DNA from: Mucilaginibacter terrigena | Lineage (GTDB): Bacteria > Bacteroidota > Bacteroidia > Sphingobacteriales > Sphingobacteriaceae | Assembly (NCBI RefSeq): GCF_004168255.1 | Contig: NZ_SEWG01000005.1 | Span: forward strand, 1-64,000 | Direction: 5' to 3' | Length of the DNA stretch: 64,000 nucleotides | In this document: positions 1-7,093 of the stretch, one piece after another | Layout: every line of letters begins with the position of its first letter | Numbering within the stretch: position 1 is the stretch's first letter | Notes under the pieces: model-generated | Told to the model about the DNA's origin: nothing | The model's input: the letters and a program-made list of their open reading frames with translations, nothing else | Databases searched by the model: none | Program-made: the position numbers and the translations under genes

Positions 1-492
1 TAACGGACGGCATGACGGGTTGAGTGGTTACTTGTCCTCTGAGATTGCCACGCTATCGCTCGCAATGACACCTTTTACCACTATCTCATTGCGAGGAACG
101 AAGTGACGCGGCAATCTTAGCATATCCGTTTTGCTTGCGACGAGATTGCCACGCTACCGCCCGCAATTATATGGTAGAGAGTGGTTAGTTCGCACTTTGC
201 ATGTGGTGCCGATCCGTTGACTAACGGACGGCGTGACGGTTAGCATAGCGGCTGATAGATGCTTCACTACGTTCAGCATGACAAGCTTTTATCGCTTCAT
301 TAACACACCCCAAATCCTCTGAAGACGACACCTGTGCGGCTAACGGCTATATAAATTTTCCTTAACAAAGTGGTGTCACCACCTTGCCACCACTTTAACA
401 TTTAACCTACTGATTATTAATTAATTACGAAAAACACACCTGCTTGCGCAAACGTGAACGTGAACATTTTAGTGAACGCAGACCTTATTTTT
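1..492. repeat. Gene-free, repeat-rich intergenic region
   Basis: No credible gene is seen. The stretch holds degenerate copies of a palindromic repeat. Arms of the type GAGATTGCCACGC...CGCAATGA lie near 40-71 and 141-170, and an opposite-facing arm CTCATTGCGAGGAACGAAG lies near 86-120. These match the arms of cleaner copies at 36243-36325 and 51836-51927. A second short repeat, TAACGGACGGC(A/G)TGACGG, occurs at 1-19 and again near 223-240. ACTTTGCAT near 193 is the complement of a core motif found in the cleaner copies. The region reads as several nested or decayed elements; the part from about 330 to 490 shows nothing recognisable. Confidence 0.6.
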
Positions 493-531
493 AAACAGAA
501 AAACCTCCGATTTGCGGAGGCTTTTCTGTTT
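493..531. terminator. Palindromic terminator at the end of the pentose phosphate locus
   Basis: A near-perfect inverted repeat (AACAGAAAA-CCTCCG / CGGAGG-TTTTCTGTT) overlaps the pgl stop codon. Read on the minus strand it gives a GC-rich stem with A/T-rich flanks. It lies just where transcription of the minus-strand pentose phosphate genes should end. Confidence 0.7.
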
Positions 532-1249
532 ATTTCTTTTCCAACTTAGCGGCTGCGGGTTCGTCTAAAAACCATTGAAGGTCCTTGCCTTTAATGAGTT
601 GGGCGGGGTACTCCTGGATATTTTTGTTGTCTTCTAAAATATGCTTTACAGCTTCGGCCTTGCCTGCACCGTACACTAAAAACGCGATGTGATGGGCGTT
701 ATTAATAAGCGGGGCGGTGAAGGTAATACGGTTCATTTTTACCTCATCGATATACAATGCCTGGATGGACGCGCTTTCGTCCGTCAACACAGAAGTATGC
801 GGGAACAGCGACGCGGTGTGCGAGTTATCGCCCAACCCCAATATCACCAGGTCGAAACAGGCGTTGTGCCCGTCAAAAAAGTGGATGAGGTGGCGGGTGT
901 AATCTTTAGCGGCTTCCTCGGCACCCAAAGGCGTTTGCACCGCGTAAACATGCGAGGGATCTATCCCCAGCGGGTCGAACAAGGTTTGCTTGGCCATCAG
1001 GTAATTGCTTTGCGCGTCGGTTAACGGCACATCGCGCTCATCGCCAAAAAAGAAGTACACCTTATCCCAGTCAATTTTATCGCGGTACTCGCTGGCCAGC
1101 AGCTCGTGCAATTTTTTGGGCGAACTGCCGCCGCTTAGCGCCACTATAAAGCGGTCGCGGGCGTCTATGGCCTCTTTGGCGCAAGCTGCAAAGTAGTCGG
1201 CCAGTGCGGCCAGTACTTCGGTGTCCTTTTCAAATACGTTCAGTTTCAT
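530..1249 (-). CDS. pgl: 6-phosphogluconolactonase
   Basis: Hydrolyses 6-phosphoglucono-1,5-lactone to 6-phosphogluconate, the second step of the oxidative pentose phosphate pathway, in the cytoplasm. The 239-residue protein has the usual length of the SOL/DevB-type enzyme. It carries the phosphate-binding SGGSSP (39-44), the GDER motif (69-72) and the signature GLGDNSHTASLFP (138-150). The family usually has DGHTASLFP there, so the two residues before the His are unusual, but the His is kept. It is the last gene of the minus-strand run, directly after zwf, whose product makes its substrate. An 80-nt gap with a strong hairpin separates the two. Confidence 0.95.
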   Translation of the reverse strand: MKLNVFEKDTEVLAALADYFAACAKEAIDARDRFIVALSGGSSPKKLHELLASEYRDKIDWDKVYFFFGDERDVPLTDAQSNYLMAKQTLFDPLGIDPSHVYAVQTPLGAEEAAKDYTRHLIHFFDGHNACFDLVILGLGDNSHTASLFPHTSVLTDESASIQALYIDEVKMNRITFTAPLINNAHHIAFLVYGAGKAEAVKHILEDNKNIQEYPAQLIKGKDLQWFLDEPAAAKLEKK

Positions 1250-1329
1250 CTTTCAATTTGAAGATTTGTTAATTTGAAGATTTGAAGATGCCGGGTCAAT
1301 TTTCAAATCTTCAAATCTTCAAATCAATA
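1250..1329. repeat. Word-repeat hairpin between zwf and pgl
   Basis: A perfect 17-bp inverted repeat (1272-1288 with 1308-1324) is built from the 8-nt word ATTTGAAG repeated in tandem, its complement forming the other arm. It fills the gap between zwf and pgl. It is A/T-rich, has no T-run typical of an intrinsic terminator, and belongs to a class of word-repeat hairpins seen elsewhere in the window. Confidence 0.75.
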
Positions 1330-2847
1330 TTATTTTTTTCCATTTACAGGTAGGGTAAACCAGTTAAACCCGTCGCGGGCAATTAATGCCTCGGCAGATT
1401 CAGGCCCCCATGAGTCGGCAGAATAATTAGGGAAATTCAAACTCTTTTTGTTTTGCCAGGTGCTTAATATCGGCATAACCAAATCCCAGGCAGCTTCTAC
1501 CTGGTCGCCACGCATAAACAGGGTTTGGTCGCCCAGCATAGTGTCCAGTATCAACGTTTCGTAAGCTTCGGGCGCTTGGTTGGTATAAGTGCCTTTATAG
1601 TCGAACACCATATCAACGGCATTTAGTACCATATCTATGCCGGGGCGTTTGGCCTGTACCTGTAAACGGATGCTCATTTCGGGCTGTATGCTGATGATAA
1701 GCCTGTTTTGCTGCCAGCTTTCGGCCGCTTCGGTAGGGAATATCAGGTGCGGCACATCCTTAAACTGGATGGTAATAACCGATGACGACTGGTGCATGCG
1801 TTTACCGGTACGCAGGTAAAACGGCACACCCTGCCAGCGCCAGTTATCAATAAAAAATTTAATGGCGGCAAAGGTTTCGGTGTTCGATTGCGGGTCTACT
1901 TTTTGCTCCTCGCGGTAGCCCGGCACTTCCTGGCCCTTCATCCAGCCGCTGCCATACTGGCCCCTTACGGCCGAGTTACGCACATCCTCGGGACTAAACC
2001 TGCGCATCGCCTTCAACACGTCAACCTTGCGGTCGCGCACTTCATCGGCGTTGAAACTGACAGGCGGCTCCATGGCTACGTGGCAAAGCAACTGCAGCAG
2101 GTGGTTCTGGATCATATCGCGCATAGCGCCCGAGCCGTCGTAATAATCGCCGCGGTCTTCCACACCTAATTGCTCAGTAACCGAGATCTGTACGTGCTCG
2201 ATATAGTTACGGTTCCACAGTGGCTCCATAATGGAGTTGGCAAAGCGGAAGGCCATGATGTTCTGCACGGTTTCTTTACCCAGGTAATGGTCGATGCGGT
2301 AGATCTGGCACTCGTCAAAAATGCCTTTAAGCAATTCGTTAAGTTCTTTGGCGGTTTCCAGGTCATGGCCGAATGGTTTTTCGATAATGATGCGCACCTT
2401 TTGTTTATCCTCGGCCAGTTTGGCTTTTGATATGTTAGAGGCGATGATCGGGAAAAAGTTTGGCGCTACGGCAAGGTAAAATATAACATTGGCAATGGTT
2501 TTCCATTCCTCGTTATGCGCATCGATGCGCTTGCCAAATTCTTTATAGGTCTCCGAATCGGTAGCGTCTGATACCTGGTAGTAGATGCTTTTTGAAAACT
2601 CGGCCCACTTTTTGGCTTCCACTTTTCCGCTGCGCGAAAACTGGTTGATATCGTTATGCAGGTTTTCCCTGAACTGTTCGTCGGTAAGTTTGGTACGGCC
2701 GGTGCCGATGATAGAGAACTGGTCTGGCATCCAGCCATCTAAGAAAAGGTTATAAAGGGCCGGTGCAATTTTACGGGAGTTTAGATCGCCCGTACCACCA
2801 AATATGATAAATATGGTGGGTTCTGATTTTGTGCTGTTACTGCTCAT
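1330..2847 (-). CDS. zwf: Glucose-6-phosphate 1-dehydrogenase
   Basis: Oxidises glucose 6-phosphate to 6-phosphogluconolactone with reduction of NADP+, the entry step of the oxidative pentose phosphate pathway. The 505-residue length is normal. Visible motifs are the nucleotide-binding GGTGDL (17-22), EKPFGHD (156-162) and the active-site signature RIDHYLGKE (184-192) with its catalytic His and Lys. It lies between gnd (upstream on the minus strand) and pgl. Both gaps, of 92 and 80 nt, hold hairpins, so transcript levels of the three genes could differ even if they share a promoter. Confidence 0.97.
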   Translation of the reverse strand: MSSNSTKSEPTIFIIFGGTGDLNSRKIAPALYNLFLDGWMPDQFSIIGTGRTKLTDEQFRENLHNDINQFSRSGKVEAKKWAEFSKSIYYQVSDATDSETYKEFGKRIDAHNEEWKTIANVIFYLAVAPNFFPIIASNISKAKLAEDKQKVRIIIEKPFGHDLETAKELNELLKGIFDECQIYRIDHYLGKETVQNIMAFRFANSIMEPLWNRNYIEHVQISVTEQLGVEDRGDYYDGSGAMRDMIQNHLLQLLCHVAMEPPVSFNADEVRDRKVDVLKAMRRFSPEDVRNSAVRGQYGSGWMKGQEVPGYREEQKVDPQSNTETFAAIKFFIDNWRWQGVPFYLRTGKRMHQSSSVITIQFKDVPHLIFPTEAAESWQQNRLIISIQPEMSIRLQVQAKRPGIDMVLNAVDMVFDYKGTYTNQAPEAYETLILDTMLGDQTLFMRGDQVEAAWDLVMPILSTWQNKKSLNFPNYSADSWGPESAEALIARDGFNWFTLPVNGKK

Positions 2848-2939
2848 TGTAGTATGTTATAAGTTTTATCGTATCAAGTAGTTAGTATCAAGTATCAAGA
2901 TTTCGATTGGTCTTGATACTTGATACGATATACTTGCTA
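2848..2939. repeat. Word-repeat hairpin between gnd and zwf
   Basis: A perfect 16-bp stem (2885-2900 with 2911-2926, loop of 10) is made of the 7-nt word GTATCAA in tandem. Further imperfect copies of the word flank it (TATCAAGTAGTTAG on one side, CGATATACTTG on the other). It occupies most of the gap between gnd and zwf. Confidence 0.75.
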
Positions 2940-4367
2940 CTAACCGGCCGGTTCCCACTGCGTGTGGAATGTACCTTCTTTGCCTATCAGCTCGTAAGTG
3001 TGCGCGCCAAAATAGTCGCGTTGTGCCTGTGTAAGGTTCGATGGCATCCTCTCGTTACGGAAGTTATCAAAATACTCTAACGATGCCGCGTAAGCAGGGA
3101 TGGCTATACCCGCATTAACTGCCGATGAAACCACCTTACGGATGCCCGGAAGCGTACCTTTAACAAGTTCGGCTACATCACTGTCTAATAACAAATGCTC
3201 AAGGCCTTTATCTTTACCATACGCGCCGTAAATGTTTTCGAGGAATTTAGAACGGATGATACATCCGCCCCTCCAGATCTTGGCTATCTCGTCAAGCTTC
3301 AGGTTGTATTTATATTCGGTAGAAGCAAGCGATAACATGTGCATCCCCTGCGAGTAGCTGATGATCATGGTGAAGTAGAAAGCCTGCTCTAAATCGGATA
3401 ATAATTCATCTACGTTACCCTCAATAGTCTGGTTCTCATCCTTACTGTAGATGCCTGCGGCTTTTGTACGCAGGGCTTTGTATTTAGAAAGGTCGCGCAT
3501 TTCAACCGCGCTATCTACCGTTGGGATTGGTGCCTGCAGGTCCATCGCGCTTTGCGATGTCCATTTGCCGGTACCTTTTGCGCGGGCTTCGTCTTTAATA
3601 TCGTCTAAAAGCAAATGGTCAGTTCCCGGCGCTTTAAAGGCGAAAATATCCTTTGTAATATCTAAAAGGAACGATTGCAGGCGGCCGTTATTCCAATCGG
3701 TAAAGATCTTACCAATGGCGTCACCATCCAGCTTCAAACCTTTTTTCATGATCTCGTAGGTTTCGGCCAGTAATTGCATAATGCCATACTCGATACCATT
3801 ATGCACCATTTTCACGAAGTGACCGGATGCACCGGGACCAATGTAAGTTACGCAAGGTGCGCCATCAACCTTGGCAGCGATAGCTTCGAAGATTGGTTTC
3901 ATTACGTTGTAGGCATCCTTGTCGCCGCCCGGCATCATGCTTGGACCGCGGCGTGCGCCTTCTTCACCACCGGATACACCCATCCCGAAGAAGTGCAGGC
4001 CTTTAGCCTCCAGCTCTTCAACACGGCGGTTGGTATCGGTAAAGTGCGAGTTACCGCCATCAATTAAAATATCGCCTTTCTCTAAAAGCGGGGTAAGTTC
4101 CTCTATAACGGCGTCTACAATTTTACCCGCAGGTACCAGCATCATAATGGCGCGCGGCGTGGTAAGGCTTTGTATAAATTCCTTTACATCGCCAAAACCC
4201 TTTACTTTTCTGTCGCCTGCTTCTTCGTTTAACGATGCTACTTTCCCGGCATCTTTATCATGACCGGCGGCTGCATATCCGTGGTCGGCTATGTTTAGTA
4301 AAAGGCTGCGGCCCATTACGCCTAAGCCTATCATGCCGAAAGCATATTTATCTTTTGTATTGCTCAT
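2940..4367 (-). CDS. gnd: 6-phosphogluconate dehydrogenase (decarboxylating)
   Basis: Converts 6-phosphogluconate to ribulose 5-phosphate and CO2 with NADP+ reduction. The 475-residue protein is the long dimeric type. It shows the Rossmann motif GLGVMG (14-19), the substrate-binding GVSGGEEGARRGPSMMPGG (130-148) and the catalytic KMVHNGIEYG (186-195). Its start codon lies one base after the stop of the upstream HAD gene, which points to co-transcription. Confidence 0.96.
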   Translation of the reverse strand: MSNTKDKYAFGMIGLGVMGRSLLLNIADHGYAAAGHDKDAGKVASLNEEAGDRKVKGFGDVKEFIQSLTTPRAIMMLVPAGKIVDAVIEELTPLLEKGDILIDGGNSHFTDTNRRVEELEAKGLHFFGMGVSGGEEGARRGPSMMPGGDKDAYNVMKPIFEAIAAKVDGAPCVTYIGPGASGHFVKMVHNGIEYGIMQLLAETYEIMKKGLKLDGDAIGKIFTDWNNGRLQSFLLDITKDIFAFKAPGTDHLLLDDIKDEARAKGTGKWTSQSAMDLQAPIPTVDSAVEMRDLSKYKALRTKAAGIYSKDENQTIEGNVDELLSDLEQAFYFTMIISYSQGMHMLSLASTEYKYNLKLDEIAKIWRGGCIIRSKFLENIYGAYGKDKGLEHLLLDSDVAELVKGTLPGIRKVVSSAVNAGIAIPAYAASLEYFDNFRNERMPSNLTQAQRDYFGAHTYELIGKEGTFHTQWEPAG

Positions 4368-4368
4368 G

Positions 4369-4992
4369 TTAATTGAGATTTTCTTTCTTAAGGTCGTTTA
4401 ATATTTTTTTGGTTGTCTCAAAATCGACGTGCTGAAACGAGCGGATGCCCAGCTTTTCGGCTGTGCGCACAAACATTATCCGGTCGTCAAAATAAACGCA
4501 TTGGCTTGGTTTGGCCTGGGCAATACCCATGGCCAGCTGCCATATACCCGGGTCAGGCTTGCGCATTTTCACTTCGCACGATGATATAAAGGCATCAAAG
4601 CATTCGTGCAGCTTAAACTTCTGCACGCGGTAATCGTTCAGCTCTTTTCCTTCGTTGTTAACGGAGATAATACGGAAACCACAATCCTTTTTCCACTCCT
4701 TCAACCACTTCAGCATATCAGGCAGCTCAACCGACTGCGCATAGATAAACTCTTTAAAGTCCTCGCGCACAAAATCGCGCGGGTGGTTAAAAATTACGGT
4801 ATCCAAATACTCGTCCAGCGTGATGCTCCCTATCTCGTACACGTTAAATATGAAGTTGTGCAGGGCGTTCACCTCGTCATAATCCAGACCAAATTTTTTG
4901 GCTGCTTCGTGGCGCGACTCGTGCCCCCATCCGTTGGTAAGCAAAATACCGCCAACGTCAAAGAAAAGGATCTTCAGATCTGAGTTTTCCAT
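4369..4992 (-). CDS. HAD-superfamily hydrolase in the pentose phosphate locus
   Basis: A 207-residue HAD-type phosphatase-like protein. Motif I is FFDVGG (the Asp nucleophile is present, with Gly two residues on, as in several HAD-IA members). A helical cap follows, then the motif III lysine in KMRKPDP and motif IV CVYFDDR. The substrate cannot be read from sequence. The gene sits 1 nt from gnd and 9 nt from tal, so it is very likely part of the operon. A role in removing phosphorylated side products of the pathway, or as a sugar phosphatase, is an inference from position only. Confidence 0.85.
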   Translation of the reverse strand: MENSDLKILFFDVGGILLTNGWGHESRHEAAKKFGLDYDEVNALHNFIFNVYEIGSITLDEYLDTVIFNHPRDFVREDFKEFIYAQSVELPDMLKWLKEWKKDCGFRIISVNNEGKELNDYRVQKFKLHECFDAFISSCEVKMRKPDPGIWQLAMGIAQAKPSQCVYFDDRIMFVRTAEKLGIRSFQHVDFETTKKILNDLKKENLN

Positions 4993-5001
4993 CGGCTTAA
5001 A

Positions 5002-6096
5002 TTATGCCTTTGCTTTTTGGTCTTCGATAGCTTTCAGCAGTTTTTCAAATGGCTTGTTAAATTTCTCGATACCTTCATCCTCCAGGTCCTGGGTGATTTT
5101 ATCCAGGTCGATACCTAAGGCTTTTAACCTGCCCAGAGTTTCGGTAGCCTGGTCTAAGCCCAACATCAAAGTATCAGCAGCTATACCATGATCGCGGAAG
5201 GCATCGATAGTTTCCAACGGAACAGTATCAACAGTGTCCGGGCCAATAAGGGCCTCAACGTATTTGGTATCTTTAAACGCGGGGTTTTTGCTGCCTGTGC
5301 TTGCCCAAAGTAAACGTTGTGGTTTAGCGCCTTTTGCTTCCAACGCTTTCCAGCGCTCTGTACTAAATACGCGTTTGTAAATTTCGTACGCCTTTTTTGC
5401 TGACGCGATAGCAACTTCGCCAACAAGCTCCTTAGCGCCTTTTTCTTCCAATAACGGGTCAACAACCACGTCAATACGGCTTAAAAAGAAGCTCGCGACA
5501 GATGAAATGTGGCCGATGTTATGGCCTGCTGCCAGGTGGTCTTCCAAACCGGCTATGTATGCTTCAGTTACCTCTTCGTAACGCTCTAAACCGAACAGCA
5601 ACGTAACGTTGATGTTGATGCCTTTGGCGATAGACTCGCGGATGGCTTTTAAACCCGGTTTTGTACCAGGGATCTTGATCATCACATTTTTGCGATCAAC
5701 TTGTTTCCAAAGCAATTCGGCTTGTTTAGCGGTGCCTTCGGCATCTAAAGCTAAAAATGGAGATACTTCTAAACTTACATACCCGTCAGCGCCAACAACA
5801 CCTTCGTTATATACACCTTCAAATAGTTGGGCGGCAGCCTGTATATCTTTGATAGCTAACCCAAAGAAAAGCTCTTCGGTTGTTTTGGCTGTTGCGCCAA
5901 GTGCTTTTATATCTGCATCATAATCAGAACTGCTGGTTATGGCTTTTTCAAATATCGCGGGGTTAGAGGTTACACCTCTGATGCCATCCTCATCTATCAG
6001 TTTTTTTAATTTACCTGATGCGATGATCTCGCGGTCAATAAAATCAAGCCAGATGCTCTGGCCGAAATCATGTATTTGTTTTACGTTGTTTGCCAT
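5002..6096 (-). CDS. tal: Transaldolase
   Basis: Transfers a dihydroxyacetone unit between sedoheptulose 7-phosphate and glyceraldehyde 3-phosphate in the non-oxidative pentose phosphate branch. The 364-residue length fits the longer transaldolase subfamily. The N-terminal GVTSNPAIFEKAI (41-53) and the Schiff-base lysine motif MIKIPGT (139-145, Lys141) are both present. It is followed by the HAD gene after 9 nt. On its upstream side a 218-nt gap to rpiA holds an inverted repeat. Confidence 0.95.
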   Translation of the reverse strand: MANNVKQIHDFGQSIWLDFIDREIIASGKLKKLIDEDGIRGVTSNPAIFEKAITSSSDYDADIKALGATAKTTEELFFGLAIKDIQAAAQLFEGVYNEGVVGADGYVSLEVSPFLALDAEGTAKQAELLWKQVDRKNVMIKIPGTKPGLKAIRESIAKGININVTLLFGLERYEEVTEAYIAGLEDHLAAGHNIGHISSVASFFLSRIDVVVDPLLEEKGAKELVGEVAIASAKKAYEIYKRVFSTERWKALEAKGAKPQRLLWASTGSKNPAFKDTKYVEALIGPDTVDTVPLETIDAFRDHGIAADTLMLGLDQATETLGRLKALGIDLDKITQDLEDEGIEKFNKPFEKLLKAIEDQKAKA

Positions 6097-6147
6097 GATA
6101 AATGTATATAATATTGTTTTTGATTCTTGTTAATTTTTTATTGCTTT

Positions 6148-6194
6148 TAGCCCCCTCTAAATCTCCTCCGCTGGTTAGCGGAGAGACTTTTAAA
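6148..6194. repeat. CCCCCTCTAAATCTCC-type inverted repeat
   Basis: The element reads CCCCCTCTAAATCTC, then a CTCCGCT-GGTT-AGCGGAG hairpin (6166-6183), then AGACTTTTA. The same frame with a different stem is found at 51758-51794 between thrB and thrC. It lies in the gap between rpiA and tal. Confidence 0.65.
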
Positions 6195-6314
6195 GCTTAT
6201 CCTTTTTGGGGGAGGCCAAATTTTTTTTATTTTCCGTTGCACAAATCTCAGCTTTAATAAAGCTGATAGTGTAATCTTAATCTCCTTATTATGTTAGGTT
6301 TACGTCACAAATAG

Positions 6315-7013
6315 TTAGTCATTTTCTGCTGTTAATATTTGCAGATTATAACCTATAAACAGGCCGCTTTCTATCACCCCGGTTATGGCTTTTATATCCC
6401 GTTCAAGGCTGTCTTTAATTTCATTAAAACGGCAATCTAAAATTAAATTATTATTCTCGGTTACTACCGGGCCATCCTTGCCTTTGGCAGGCCTTAGGGC
6501 AATGCTGTTAGCGCCAAGCTCTTTCAACTCGGCCTCTACGTGCAGTAATGCCTGCGGGTACACTTCTACAGGCACCGGGAAGTTAGTCCCCAACTTTGGT
6601 ACCAGTTTGCTGTCGTCTACAATAATAAAATTAAGCGGACTGCTCCTGATCAATAGTTTTTCTTTAAACATCGCCCCGCCTCGGCCTTTTATTAAGCCGT
6701 TGTTGGGGTCAACTTCGTCGGCACCGTCAAATAACCAATCGGGCGTATGTTCAAACAGGGTAGTCAACGGTATACCAAGTTTGGCGCAAAACATCGTTAT
6801 TTCTAATGATGTAGGGATAGCCAGGATGCTTAACCCTTCGGCCTTGATCCTTTCAGCTATCGCCAGCAGCGCCATGTAAACCGTAGAACCCGAGCCCACG
6901 CCAAGCACATCGCCATCCTTTACCTTTTGGGCAATTTGCTGCGCCACCTTTTGCTTGCCGGCCGGGTTAATGATCTGTGATGACCACTCCAGGTTACTGA
7001 TTAAACTATCCAT
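6315..7013 (-). CDS. rpiA: Ribose-5-phosphate isomerase A
   Basis: Interconverts ribose 5-phosphate and ribulose 5-phosphate. Family motifs are all present: VGSGSTVY near the N-terminus, DGADEVD with the catalytic acid, and KGRGGAMFKEK. The ATG at 7013 gives 232 residues, normal for RpiA. The reading frame extends to a TTG at 7028, but that extension runs into the word-repeat hairpin and is less likely. The gene lies between tkt and tal on the same strand. Confidence 0.95.
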   Translation of the reverse strand: MDSLISNLEWSSQIINPAGKQKVAQQIAQKVKDGDVLGVGSGSTVYMALLAIAERIKAEGLSILAIPTSLEITMFCAKLGIPLTTLFEHTPDWLFDGADEVDPNNGLIKGRGGAMFKEKLLIRSSPLNFIIVDDSKLVPKLGTNFPVPVEVYPQALLHVEAELKELGANSIALRPAKGKDGPVVTENNNLILDCRFNEIKDSLERDIKAITGVIESGLFIGYNLQILTAEND

Positions 7014-7019
7014 TTTTGA

Positions 7020-7088
7020 GAGAGTCAAGAATTAGGAGTCAAGAACCAAGAGCGAGGTTTGTCTTGACTCTTGATTCTTATCTCTTGT
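7020..7088. repeat. Word-repeat inverted repeat between tkt and rpiA
   Basis: The words GAGTCAAGAA and AGTCAAGAACCAAGAG on one side face GTCTTGACTCTTGATTCTTA on the other. This gives an imperfect hairpin of about 30 bp that fills nearly the whole gap between tkt and rpiA. Design and position match the hairpins at 1250-1329 and 2848-2939. Confidence 0.65.
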
Positions 7089-7093
7089 ATCTT

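Noticed and set aside
1250..1329. Tandem words near pgl as a CRISPR-like array
   Set aside because: Words are 7-8 nt without unique spacers and form one hairpin.
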